Source: Sycobia sp. Sy_11
Taxonomy: Eukaryota; Arthropoda; Insecta; Hymenoptera; Epichrysomallidae
Reading direction: 5' to 3'
Assembly: GCA_018907035.1 (NCBI GenBank)
Contig: JACCIC010000121.1
Coordinates: 251,001-315,000 of the forward strand
Length of the DNA stretch: 64,000 bases
The position numbers and the translations under genes are program-made. Below, piece by piece: positions 1-9,746 of this stretch (within the stretch, counting starts at the first letter, position 1; every line of letters starts with the position of its first letter). The notes beneath the pieces are model-generated. The model did no database searches. It saw only the letters and a list, made by a program, of their open reading frames with translations, and was not told where the DNA came from.

Positions 1-776
1 TAATAGAACGATTTTCCAAATCTGTAACTATATCACAAATTTTAGTTCTTTCATTGCGAGTTAAATGATTCATTGTTTTGTATGCAGTCAAGATTCTTCT
101 ACCAGTTTCGTATTCTTCTAACAGCTTGCGTAAATTAATTGTATCTTTATTAATAAATAATTTATTGATTAAGGATTCATTTAAACATTCATTTTCATTA
201 CAAATCTTTAACGGAATGGAATCTTCTAGATCGTGTTTTTAAAAATTAACCAATTCAGGTAAATCTTAAAATTAGTTTATTTAAACACATTTCTTCAGCA
301 TAAAAAATACTTCGTATACTCTTTTTAAAGATGTATTGTTTGTGATTTGCTTTTTGAAATTAGAATTCCAATATCTAAAAAATATTATTCTTTCGCGGAC
401 GGCCGGAATCAATTCGCGAATTAAATTTTCATTTAAGTTGTTCTAAATGTCCATTGTTATTTTATTACCTGAAAGTATTGAACTATTTTAATATCGGTTC
501 TTAAGAAAAGTAATGCTTGCAAGACTTGTATGTTGTACGATTACAATTGATCACTGCAAAAAAATACACTGTGCAAATAACCAACATTTATCCAATACTT
601 GTCTAAACCGTATACATTGAGCTAATAACTTATATTTCCCAAAAACTTCTTCTGATTCCATTGTTTTTTTGTTGTTGTGAAATTCTATACTAAATATTAT
701 ACTTACTTTCAAAGATGTTTTGTAGATTTTCCAGCTTCAAATTTATTAAAATTTCCCTGACACCATTGTCAGCCAT
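1..776 (-). pseudogene. Broken SAM-like gene, partial at left edge
   Basis: A start codon at 776 opens a 23-codon exon (MADNGVREILINLKLENLQ...) that ends at 707 before a strong GTAAGT donor. A second candidate exon begins at 468 after a CAG acceptor in the matching phase. It contains an ENLIRELIPAVRERI stretch like the second half of insect SAM-type domains, but an in-frame TAG lies near its start. A third open stretch (about 240 to 1) encodes LRKLLEEYETGRRILTAY followed by a Leu-Thr-Arg-Asn-Glu-Arg segment and runs off the window. I recognise the layout from multi-copy uncharacterised insect proteins with a SAM-like start and a following helical domain; this is recall, not a search. The nonsense codon suggests a dead copy, although exon boundaries are by eye. 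It lies inside the third Lim3 intron, on the same strand. Confidence 0.5.
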
Positions 777-1961
777 TTCTTAATCTAACTCTTTCATTTT
801 TGCACAGGAGCACAGCTGGGAAAAATGTTGAACGAGACAGACGAAAATATCGTTTTGATTGCCTTCGACTTTCAACTGATGATTAATCATGCTGACACAG
901 AACTGCTCTGTCGTCTATACTAATACGCGATGCTTGATTACCACGAATCTTGTTTCAAAAACACACATATTATATAATATAAATATACATATAATATGAC
1001 GACCTTTCTATTCGATAATAAATATCAATATAGCTTCTTGGAAAATCTTATATAAATATTTAAATTAAATAAAAAATAAGTCATTTGTTTCAAGTAAATA
1101 TTCGCGTCTTGGTTAAAAAATCTATCACCAGATGGGTGCATAATTTTTACTACACTCGCATATGACGCGATATTCTTTCGGTTATTATATAAGGACGCAT
1201 TAACAATTGCATTGCATGAAGCGTTCGAGTAGGAGTTTGCGTATAAAACCTAATTGCGTTGCATTGCATTCTATTTGTACATTCGTGCAATAGTTGTTAA
1301 TATATATGTATATATGAGAAAACGGATGCAAAATATATATAAATATAATCCTATATAGATTAATTACCAATGACATTAAGTAAATGTTTTGCTTAGTTTA
1401 AGATTATTCAATTGACTGACGTTTCTTTTTTCCCTGAATTACGAAATTCGAACATTTTTTTATAAAAAATATTTACTTGAGTTAAGTAAATATTTTTTTA
1501 AATTCCAAATCAAATTTCTTAATGAACAATTGAATTTGTTTCTAACAAAAGAATATTTACTTAATTCAATTAAGTGTTTTTTAGAATCACAACGTATCTT
1601 TTAAATAGAAGTTCAAGGTTTTAGCTACAAAATAATATTTTTTAAAATGAAAGTAAATTTTATTTAAAGTTCATGAATATTTTTTGTATTCAAAAATATA
1701 TTTTTTAATCCAACTTAATGTATGTTCAATATAAGAAAATCAGTTTTATGATTTAATTTACATTTTTTAGAAATTAACAATTCAATGTTTTACTCAAATA
1801 AATATTTACTTTTTTCAAGTTAACATTTCTTTCAGTTCAGAAAATTATTTACCCTACTTTTTTCAGTGTAAAAAATTATATTTATTTCTTTTAATATGCA
1901 TAATTTTACTATTTCATATGAATTTAGCACTGTATGTAACTAATTTTGTAGTAACTTAGCC
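777..1961. other. AT-rich intronic DNA, no gene seen
   Basis: No open frame or repeat family recognised. Several copies of an AATATTTACTT-type motif occur between 1464 and 1810. The clearest is a 15-bp-arm inverted repeat at 1464-1498 with a 5-nt loop. Confidence 0.6.
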
Positions 1962-2020
1962 ATGGGTAGATATTAATATTAAGTTAATAGAATAATCACT
2001 ACACACTTGGTGAAACATAA

Positions 2021-2330
2021 TTATAAAATAATTAAAATAGTACAAGGAGTACTTAATGAAAAACACTTGGAAAGTTTCACGAATATTTATTTATTTACAA
2101 CAGCTATTTCGACTGCTACGTTATCTTCTAGGTACAGAATGAATATAAAATAAATTTACAGTGCTATATACAACAAATCAAAGTATGTATGGTACGAGCG
2201 GGGGTGGGGATAATGAGGGTAAGATCCTGACGGTCGCTGGTAAGTTATGTATTATAGACTTGTCGCAACTCATAATAACGGTGAATTTACAAAATCTGTC
2301 ATATTGTTGGTCACATTTCTGCCGTTAAAT
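2021..2330 (-). repeat. PLE 3' terminal sequence, left inverted copy
   Basis: This is the inverted counterpart of 8399-8710. It covers the end of the endonuclease frame and the 3' untranslated region. In this copy the frame stops at TGA after VNSPLL, where the other copy has CGA (Arg) and continues RVATSL before its own stop. The segment 2099-2130 keeps a GAAA plus CAGTC stem resembling a decayed hammerhead core. Confidence 0.85.
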
Positions 2331-2544
2331 AACGCTTTATTAATTTCAATTATTTCTAGTTTATCTAACCTTTTATCCTTTTTTTTCATATTATGTAATA
2401 GCTTAAAATTATTTGGATCTAAGTTGTGATTATGACTAAGACAATGTTCTGCTATTTCTGTTGAAGTTTTATTATATTGTATGGATTTTATATGTTCATT
2501 AATTCTTGTTTTTATTGAACGACCAGTTTGACCAATATAAACTG
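2270..2544 (-). pseudogene. PLE GIY-YIG endonuclease, C-terminal part
   Basis: The frame reads VYIGQTGRSIKTRINEH, then a His-rich stretch (AEHCLSHNH) and LDKLEIIEINK, which holds the expected catalytic Glu. This is the GIY-YIG nuclease that PLEs use for target cleavage. The copia 5' LTR begins immediately upstream of the tyrosine codon region. Across the insertion, the sequence beyond the right LTR encodes LFCNECDA, the Cys-containing lead-in typical of PLE endonucleases, joining at the 5-bp duplication AACTG. The C-terminus is cut seven residues short by a CGA-to-TGA change compared with the copy at 8399-8710. It is not functional. Confidence 0.88.
2540..2544. other. Copia target-site duplication, left (AACTG)
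   Basis: AACTG at 2540-2544 is repeated at 8007-8011, directly outside the two LTRs. Five bases is the usual Ty1/copia duplication length. Confidence 0.9.
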
Positions 2545-2846
2545 TGTTGGGTTTCCCCGACATATACATAATATATATATGCCGGGTGCAAAAATAAATA
2601 TCTCTCTATTTCCTATGTATACAAGCATTGTCGTCCGTCATAAATGTTTATGGCACCTCCTGCATCTCAGGAGACCTTTTCATTCTACACACCTCTATAA
2701 GACTGCATCTGCAAGTCTCTATTAGTCAGTTGTGAGTAGTTACTTGCCTAGAACAGTCGTGCTTTCCATTTCTTGTTTTCTTAAAATAAATTAGAATTAT
2801 TAAATATAAATTAATACATTTATTATTTAGACCCTAATTCCCAATA
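2545..2846 (+). repeat. Copia 5' LTR
   Basis: Starts TGTTGGGTTTCCCC and ends CCCAATA; 302 bp. It matches the 3' LTR at all but one position. A TATAAGA-like box lies near 2695 and the segment should hold promoter and polyadenylation signals. Confidence 0.95.
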
Positions 2847-2862
2847 GGTTATGGGCTCAGTT
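2847..2862 (+). other. Copia primer-binding site
   Basis: GGTTATGGGCTCAG abuts the LTR. It closely resembles the Drosophila copia site, which pairs with an internal half-molecule of initiator methionine tRNA rather than its 3' end. Confidence 0.8.
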
Positions 2863-2907
2863 GCGTAGTTAAAAAAAAAAATATATATATAAAAAAAAAA
2901 TATATAT

Positions 2908-3009
2908 ATATAATAAAAGTGTATAAAATAAATAAGTTAATAATATAATAATAAGTGTTTAACCGTGTGTATTAATAATAAGTGTATTATTCGCGTGTAT
3001 TAATAATAA

Positions 3010-3053
<44 letters not shown>

Positions 3054-3150
3054 AAAGTGTATAAAATAAATAAGTTAATAATATAATAATAAGTGTTTAA
3101 CCGTGTGTATTAATAATAAGTGTATTATTCGCGTGTATTAATAATAAGTG
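2908..3150 (+). repeat. Tandem duplication in copia leader
   Basis: About 105 bp beginning ATAATAAAAGTGTATAAAAT is present at roughly 2908-3010 and again at 3046-3150, separated by a TA tract (3011-3050). The leader also repeats ATTAATAATAAGTGT-type motifs. Confidence 0.85.
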
Positions 3151-3301
3151 TATGAATCGTGTGTATTAATAGTAAAGTGTATAAAATATATACGTTAATA
3201 AAATAATAATATACGTGTATTAAATAATATAAGAGTATACGTGCTATATATATTAATTAAGTCTGATACTTCAGAGTGTTAAATTAAAAAATTGTAGCAA
3301 A

Positions 3302-6300
3302 ATGGAGTCATTAAAAATCAAAAGAAATATCAAGCCTTTTGATGGAGATCGTTATAATGTATGGAAACTAAGAGTCCGTGCTTTATTTATGGAACTTGGC
3401 GTAATCGAAGTTGTAGACCAAGAAATTCCAGCAACTTTATCTGAGGAGTGGAAAAAGGCCGAAAATATTGCAAAAAGTGTTTTAATAGAATACTTATCAG
3501 ATTCTTTCCTCGGTTTTGTGGATAATAATGTTACTGCTAAACAAATCTTTCAAAAATTGGATCAAATATATGAGAGAAAAAGTTTAGCTTCGCAAATTGC
3601 TCTTCGAAAAAAGCTGTTATCGTTAAAGTTAGAAGGTGACTTAACTTTAATTAAACATTTTGCAATTTTTGATGATTTAGTGACAGAATTAGTGGCGGCA
3701 GGCGCAAGAATTGAAGAAGCGGATAAAGTTTCGCATTTGTTATTAACACTTCCGTCAGCTTATGAAGGTGACATAACCGCAATAGAAACATTAAGTGAAG
3801 ATAACTTAACGTTATCATTTGTAAAAACGAGACTCTTGGATCATGAAACTAAACTTAAAATTGAAAACAGCGATACGAGTGCTAAAGTATTACATGCTGA
3901 ACGAGAGTGTAAAGTGAATAAGAAAAGTCGCCCATACAATTTTTCAAGAAAATTTCAACATCGTGAGCGTGATGAAAACAAGAAATCATGTTTTAAACAA
4001 AGAAAGTGTCGATTTTGTGCCAGAATAGGACATTTACAAAAAGATTGTTTTTTCTATAAAAAACAGTTCATAAAAATAAATCAAAATAGTAATAAGAAAG
4101 CCCTTGCTACAATGAACTCGTCAAATAAAGATGCTAAATTTGCATTTATGGCTGCAGATTTCCAAACGGCGGAGGATAAATTAACGTTCGTTCTAGACTC
4201 CGGAGCATCGGACCATTTAATTAATGACGAAAAATTTTATGAGAAAAGTGTTATTCTGGAAACACCAATCAGCATTTCTGTGGCAAAGAATGGCGTCTTT
4301 ATAACAGCTACAAAAAGGGGTACCATACATGTTATCAGTAACATGGGTATTGAAGGAGTTATAGAAGATGTTTTATACTGTCCAGACATCCCCCAAAATT
4401 TATTATCAGTTAGGAAGATGCAGAAGGCTGGAATGACTATAGTTTTCGACCAGGACGGTGTACAAATAAAAAAGGGAGGTACCGTTTTAATAACAGGTAA
4501 ACTTTTAAGTAATTTAATTATGCTTGAGTTCAGAATTAATATACATCCTGTTTATAAACGTTATCAATTAAATCAGGCTATAAATAGTAATTATGAACTC
4601 TGGCATGAAAGATTGGGACATATTGGTAAATTGAAATTTGTAGAATTGAGGGATAAACAATTGGTAGTTGACATTGACAAATTAAATAATATTATACCAT
4701 CAGATTATTTATGTGAAGCTTGTATAAATGGTAAACAAACTCAATTATCATTTCAAAAAATGAAAGATAAAAGTCATGTCAAGCGGCCATTGTTTATTGT
4801 TCATTCTGATGTCTGCGGACCAATCACTCCTTCTACCGTAAACAATAAAAATTATTTTGTAATTTTTGTTGATGAATTTACTCATTATACGGTAACGTAT
4901 TTGCTTACGTATAAATCAGACGTTTTTTCTGTTTTTAAAGATTTTGTTCGCAAAAGTGAAAATCATTTTCAATTAAAATTAGTTAATTTATATTGCGATA
5001 ATGGGAGAGAGTATTTGTCGAACGAAATGAAAGATTTTTTTACTGAAAAAGGCATTACTTTTCACTTAACTGTCCCTCGAACGCCGCAATTAAATGGGGT
5101 CGCGGAGCGTATGAATCGCACGATTATAGAAAAAGCTCGCGCTATGATTTTTGGTGCAAAGTTGGATAAATCTTTTTGGGGAGAAGCAGTTTTAACTGCT
5201 ACGTATTTAATTAATCTAACACCAACAAAAGCATTGAAGTGCGAGAAAACGCCATATGAAATGTGGCATGATAAAAAGCCTTCAGTTAAATACTTACGTG
5301 TTTTCGGTTCTACAGTTTTTGTACTTAATAAAGTCAAAAAATCAAAATTTGAAGAGAAGTCTTGGAAAGGCATATTAGTTGGATACGAACCAAACGGGTA
5401 CAAAGTTTGGAATGTAGAAAATAAAAAATATGTTGTCGTAAGAGACGTAATTTTCGATGAAATTAATTACTTAACGACAAGACCAAAAATGAGGCAATAT
5501 CATAGTAATGATAAAAACGTTTTAAATGAAACTGATACAACTGATGTCGAGTCAACATCAGTAAACTGTCATCCAATCAGAAATGATAAATCAGGTACAA
5601 AAATTAACAGTAAATCAGATATAAATAAAAACAGTAAATCTGATAGTGAAAAATCAGATATAAATAAAAACAGTAAATCTGATAGTGAAAAATCAGATAT
5701 AAATAAAGACTGTAAATCTGATAAGGATAAATCCGAAGCTAACTGTAAACCTGATGGGCCAAATGAAAATTGCATCGAAAATTCGAATTTTAATTCTACA
5801 TTAAAAAATAGAAATATTAATAACGAATCTAAAGAACAATTGAGTAATAGAAGGAGTGAAAGGTTAAAACTAAATAATCCAATATCTTATAACGAAGACG
5901 ATATACCTGATGAATACATAATGTGCGCCCAATCTATTGTAAGCCAAATTCCAAGTTCTTATGAAGATATTAAAAATAGAAATGATAAAGATCAATGGGA
6001 GCAAGCTATTAAAGAAGAAATAAACTCACTCTTGATTAATAAAACTTGGAGTTTGGTTGATAGACCAAAAAATAAAAATATTATTGATTGTAAGTGGGTT
6101 TTTTCTATTAAACATGACGAATTTGGAAAACCGATTAGATACAAAGCTCGCCTTGTTGCACGCGGTTTTAGCCAAGAATATTTAACAGACTATAATGAAA
6201 CTTTTGCTCCGGTTGCAAGAATTTCTAGTTTTAGATTTATAATAGCATTTGCGAATCAATTCAATTTATTGATACATCATATGGATGTAAAAACAGCATT

Positions 6301-7486
6301 TTTAAATGGTATACTAAAGGAAGAAATTTTTATGAAAGCTCCAGAAGGTATAATTGTTGAAAATAATAAAGTTTGCAAATTGCACAAAGCAATTTACGGA
6401 CTAAAACAAGCAGCAAGATGTTGGTTCGAGACATTTGAAAAAACATTGTTAAATAAAGGTTTTCGAAATTCGTCTGTTGACCGATGTATATATATATTAG
6501 ATAATGGAAATATATTAAATAATATATATGTAGTTTTATATGTTGACGATCTTTTGATTGCTACTGCTAATGTTGATGTAATGAGTAATTTTAAAAATTA
6601 TTTAAAAAATAAATTTCATATGACAGATTTAAATGATATAAAACTTTTTCTTGGAATTAAAATAGAAAGACATAATAATAAAATAACATTAGATCAAAGT
6701 GCTTATATACGAACTATTTTAAAGAATTTCAAAATGCAAGATTGTAATCCTGTCAGCACACCTCTTCCAAGTAAATTAGATTATGTAGCATTAAATTCAG
6801 ACGACAAAATAGAAGCTCCTTGTAGAAATTTGATTGGTTGTTTAATGTATATAATGCTATGCACTCTACCAGACTTGAGTACTGCTTTAAATATTTTAAG
6901 TCGCTATACAAATAAAAATAATAAAGAACTATGGCAGAATTTGAAAAGAATATTACGGTATTTGAAAGGTTCTGTAAATATTAAATTAAATTATATAAAA
7001 CATAATTATAATAAGATCTTGATCGGGTTTGTTGATTCAGATTGGGGAGGTAGTGATGAAAAGGATAGAAAAAGCACAACTGGTTATTTATTTCAACTTT
7101 TTGAAAAATGCACGATATGTTGGAGTACAAAAAGGCAATCATCAGTCGCAGCTTCATCAACTGAAGCCGAATATATGGCTCTTTTTGAAGCAGTGAGAGA
7201 AGCCCTATGGTTAAAATCTCTAGCGTTTACAATTAATATAAATATTGAAGAACCAATTATAATATTTGAAGATAATAATGGATGTATTAGCATAGCAAAT
7301 AATCCTACAAATCATAAAAGATCGAAACATATAGATATAAAATATCATTTTTCTAGAGAGCAAATTGAAAAGAATATAATTGCACTAAAATATGTTCCCA
7401 CAGGTAAACAAGTTGCAGACACATTAACGAAGCCACTACCAGCAGCAAGATTTTTAGAATTGAGAGCCGCGATGGGCCTGCAATAA
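3302..7486 (+). CDS. Copia gag-protease-integrase-RT-RNase H polyprotein
   Basis: A single frame of 1394 residues. Gag is N-terminal (YNVWKLRVRALFMELG, about 18-33), with a CCHC knuckle at C236-C249. The aspartic protease motif DSGAS is at 299-303. Integrase has an HHCC finger (H435, H440, C471, C474) and a D503, D566, E602 triad with 35 residues between the last two. The linker (about 770-800) holds a short tandem repeat rich in Lys, Ser and Asp. Reverse transcriptase has D995 in MDVKTAFLNG and YVDD at 1080-1083. RNase H has D1245, E1290 and D1324. The order integrase before reverse transcriptase defines Ty1/copia. All key residues are present and no stop interrupts the frame. The start at 3302 is the first ATG and gives a normal gag start. 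Confidence 0.96.
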   Translation: MESLKIKRNIKPFDGDRYNVWKLRVRALFMELGVIEVVDQEIPATLSEEWKKAENIAKSVLIEYLSDSFLGFVDNNVTAKQIFQKLDQIYERKSLASQIALRKKLLSLKLEGDLTLIKHFAIFDDLVTELVAAGARIEEADKVSHLLLTLPSAYEGDITAIETLSEDNLTLSFVKTRLLDHETKLKIENSDTSAKVLHAERECKVNKKSRPYNFSRKFQHRERDENKKSCFKQRKCRFCARIGHLQKDCFFYKKQFIKINQNSNKKALATMNSSNKDAKFAFMAADFQTAEDKLTFVLDSGASDHLINDEKFYEKSVILETPISISVAKNGVFITATKRGTIHVISNMGIEGVIEDVLYCPDIPQNLLSVRKMQKAGMTIVFDQDGVQIKKGGTVLITGKLLSNLIMLEFRINIHPVYKRYQLNQAINSNYELWHERLGHIGKLKFVELRDKQLVVDIDKLNNIIPSDYLCEACINGKQTQLSFQKMKDKSHVKRPLFIVHSDVCGPITPSTVNNKNYFVIFVDEFTHYTVTYLLTYKSDVFSVFKDFVRKSENHFQLKLVNLYCDNGREYLSNEMKDFFTEKGITFHLTVPRTPQLNGVAERMNRTIIEKARAMIFGAKLDKSFWGEAVLTATYLINLTPTKALKCEKTPYEMWHDKKPSVKYLRVFGSTVFVLNKVKKSKFEEKSWKGILVGYEPNGYKVWNVENKKYVVVRDVIFDEINYLTTRPKMRQYHSNDKNVLNETDTTDVESTSVNCHPIRNDKSGTKINSKSDINKNSKSDSEKSDINKNSKSDSEKSDINKDCKSDKDKSEANCKPDGPNENCIENSNFNSTLKNRNINNESKEQLSNRRSERLKLNNPISYNEDDIPDEYIMCAQSIVSQIPSSYEDIKNRNDKDQWEQAIKEEINSLLINKTWSLVDRPKNKNIIDCKWVFSIKHDEFGKPIRYKARLVARGFSQEYLTDYNETFAPVARISSFRFIIAFANQFNLLIHHMDVKTAFLNGILKEEIFMKAPEGIIVENNKVCKLHKAIYGLKQAARCWFETFEKTLLNKGFRNSSVDRCIYILDNGNILNNIYVVLYVDDLLIATANVDVMSNFKNYLKNKFHMTDLNDIKLFLGIKIERHNNKITLDQSAYIRTILKNFKMQDCNPVSTPLPSKLDYVALNSDDKIEAPCRNLIGCLMYIMLCTLPDLSTALNILSRYTNKNNKELWQNLKRILRYLKGSVNIKLNYIKHNYNKILIGFVDSDWGGSDEKDRKSTTGYLFQLFEKCTICWSTKRQSSVAASSTEAEYMALFEAVREALWLKSLAFTININIEEPIIIFEDNNGCISIANNPTNHKRSKHIDIKYHFSREQIEKNIIALKYVPTGKQVADTLTKPLPAARFLELRAAMGLQ

Positions 7487-7695
7487 ATTTTTAATTATAT
7501 ATACTATTGATTAATTTAAATGTTAGCAAAAAAATATATTTTAATTTTTTTATGAGTCTGATTAGGTTTTCTGGGTTTTCCTAATCCGTGCAACAAATGT
7601 TGGACTCTGTAATTTCCCAGGTATAAATGGAGAGCACGAACTTAAATTTACTATTACCTATATCTTTTTGAATTTTTTTAATTTAATTTATTTTT

Positions 7696-7704
7696 GAGGG
7701 GGCG
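7696..7704 (+). other. Copia polypurine tract
   Basis: A GAGGGGGCG run ends directly at the 3' LTR; it is the expected primer site for plus-strand synthesis. Confidence 0.75.
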
Positions 7705-8006
7705 TGTTGGGTTTCCCCGACATATACATAATATATATATGCCGGGTGCAAAAATAAATATCTCTCTATTTCCTATGTATACAAGCATTGTCGTCCGTCA
7801 TAAATGTTTATGGCACCTCCTGCATCTCAGGAGACCTTTTCATTCTACACACCTCTATAAGACTGCATCGGCAAGTCTCTATTAGTCAGTTGTGAGTAGT
7901 TACTTGCCTAGAACAGTCGTGCTTTCCATTTCTTGTTTTCTTAAAATAAATTAGAATTATTAAATATAAATTAATACATTTATTATTTAGACCCTAATTC
8001 CCAATA
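7705..8006 (+). repeat. Copia 3' LTR
   Basis: 302 bp, same ends as the 5' LTR, followed by the AACTG duplication and then PLE sequence. Confidence 0.95.
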
Positions 8007-8011
8007 AACTG

Positions 8012-8398
8012 CATCACATTCGTTACAAAATAATTTATAGAGGCTAATTTTTTATCGAATTTTGGATTTTCTCTTTATTATTAACCAATAAACTTTTAAG
8101 GCTTGTTTTGTTGACATTGATTGTCTTTATATTGAATTTTTTTAAATAGTTTCAAATTTTGTTGCTTAAGAATGAAACGCAATTAATGTAGAAATATCGA
8201 TCATTATTTATAATTGGTGCAGCATAAAAATATTTCTGTACGAGTTTTATCCGCTTTTTTGTTATTAAAGTGTCAATGATCGTGCTATCAAATCCGTTAT
8301 TTTGTGCTAATTTTTTTAAAGTATTCATTTCTTTTAGAAATCGAGTCTTATTTAAAGGAATCATTAATAATCTGTGAATATAAGAATTTATCGATATA
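8012..8398 (-). pseudogene. PLE linker region between RT and endonuclease
   Basis: The minus frame reads LKKLAQNNGFDSTIIDTLI, typical of the PLE segment that follows the reverse transcriptase. It then meets a TGA at 8152 and further stops and a shift before the LFCNECDA segment next to the copia insertion. The upstream end is cut at 8399 by the inverted terminal copy, so no reverse transcriptase motifs remain. Confidence 0.8.
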
Positions 8399-8710
8399 CG
8401 TTATTTAAGGGCGAAAATGTGACCAACGATATGACAGATTTGGTAAATTCGCCGTTATTACGAGTTGCGACAAGTTTATAATACATAACTGACCAGCGAT
8501 CGTTAGGATTTTACCTTCATTATCCCTACCCCCGCTCCTACCATACATACTTTGATTTGTTATATATAGCACTGTAAATTTATTGTATATTCATTCTGTA
8601 CTTTGAAGATGACGTAGCAGTCGAAACAGCTGATGTAAATAAATAAATATTCGTGCAACTTTCCAAGCGTTTTTCATTAAATACTCCTTGTACTATTTTA
8701 ATTATTTTAT
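8399..8710 (+). repeat. PLE 3' terminal sequence, right inverted copy
   Basis: The plus strand encodes NVTNDMTDLVNSPLLRVATSL and a stop, followed by the 3' untranslated region; it is the inverse of 2021-2330. Positions 8603-8634 hold a degenerate hammerhead-like arrangement: a purine-rich core, a GAC/GTC stem, GAAA, then a CAGCTG palindrome. Confidence 0.85.
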
Positions 8711-8720
8711 GGGTAGATAT

Positions 8721-9543
8721 ATAGCATAATTTAGGTATATATGTATATGCTTTAGTTTTATGTACAATTTCAGATTTACAATTACACGTTCACCGTTTAA
8801 AGTATATATATCATTATTTTTTATATGCATTCTGATAGCGATATGTCTAATTTACTACAAAAATACGTAAATTCAATTTTAAAGTTCTAATTTACAGTTT
8901 CTGAAAATTTTAAACTAAAAAATATTAAAAGATATTAATAAAAAAATGTTTTTGACAATTTTACTTTTCGGCAAATCCCCATTCGGCAGAATTTAACTTA
9001 GCCGTTTAAGAAAGTAATCTTATCCCTCCATTCCAAAACATAAGAAAATTTATGCGCCCTCCTCTCCTTTCGCTATCCTTACGCAACTAATTACTAGTTC
9101 GATTAGATCGACCAGCCAATGTCAAATCAATGGTTATTCATTATACAGATATGTGAATAGAAAATGTTAGTAAAAATAACGAATTATCACCTACCTAAGC
9201 AGTTTACCGACATCACTTGGACTGTTTGAACTTTTTAGAGCTATCGATGAATTATTTTGACATTCCGTATACTAATTATTATCAATATCATTGCTTATCT
9301 ATTCCGTAATCGAACTTAAAAGTATAATTAATGTTAAATAATATGTATAGAAATAGGAATTTGTTCAAGGCTTTCATCAAAGTTAAAGTTTGGTTAAAAG
9401 TGTAAGTATATTATTATATTTTGTTTTGGTATAATAGAACTGCCTTTTTACCATCTAAGAAACTTATCAGGTGTAGAATGCACTCGCTTAACCTTCTCTC
9501 TATATACATACATAAAGCCCCATGTTTAAAATGCCTCGCTCAC
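8721..9543. other. Lim3 intron 3, AT-rich, no feature seen
   Basis: This lies between LIM2 exon 3' end and the PLE. No open frame or repeat family was recognised. Confidence 0.6.
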
Positions 9544-9746
9544 CTTTGGCCTTAGCGTGCTCGTAGTCGGGCTTGCAGACGAGCTTGCCTTCCTCCATGA
9601 GATAGAACTCGTCCCCGGTGTCGAGCTGCCTCGAGCACATGGCGCACGAAAAGCAGGTAAGGTGGTAGACCAAATCCTGGGCTCGGCGTACGACCTGCGA
9701 GGGGGCCAGACCCTGGCCGCAGCCAGCGCACTTCGTACCAAAACGC
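9544..9746 (-). CDS. Lim3: Lim3 exon: LIM domain 2
   Basis: Read from 9746 to 9544 the exon encodes [19 protein letters not shown], then [10 protein letters not shown], and ends [20 protein letters not shown]. The zinc ligands of a LIM domain are in order (C-x2-C, H-x2-C, C-x2-C, C-x2-D). The wording is characteristic of the LHX3/LHX4/Lim3 family, LIM-homeodomain transcription factors that specify motor neuron and other neural fates. The acceptor is TGGCAG|G and the donor G|GTGAGC. The entry phase completes the Lys codon left open by the LIM1 exon, giving DDFFK-RFGTKC. The exon is much richer in GC than its surroundings. The homeodomain exon should follow below position 1. Confidence 0.94.

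Larger units (their letters stand above)
2545..8006 (+). mobile_element. Intact young Ty1/copia retrotransposon
   Basis: A complete element: two 302-bp LTRs, a primer-binding site right after the 5' LTR, one uninterrupted polyprotein frame, a purine tract before the 3' LTR and a 5-bp target duplication. The LTRs differ by a single base by eye (2710 T versus 7870 G). LTRs are identical at integration, so insertion was recent on an evolutionary scale. With an open frame and complete ends it may still be active. Confidence 0.95.
1962..8720 (-). mobile_element. Decayed Penelope-like element, split by copia
   Basis: A 12-bp direct repeat, ATGGGTAGATAT, occurs at 1962-1973 and 8709-8720 and is read as the target duplication. 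Inside it, on the minus strand, lie a PLE linker segment (8012-8398) and the GIY-YIG endonuclease (2270-2544). The terminal sequence at 2021-2330 recurs in inverted orientation at 8399-8710, a known PLE terminal arrangement. The reverse transcriptase is absent, so the copy is strongly 5'-truncated, about 1.3 kb without the copia insertion. The linker carries stops and a frameshift, so it was probably dead before or soon after copia arrived. Confidence 0.85.

Noticed and set aside
3302..7486. Copia element as an infectious retrovirus relative
   Set aside because: No envelope frame; the gene order is plain Ty1/copia.
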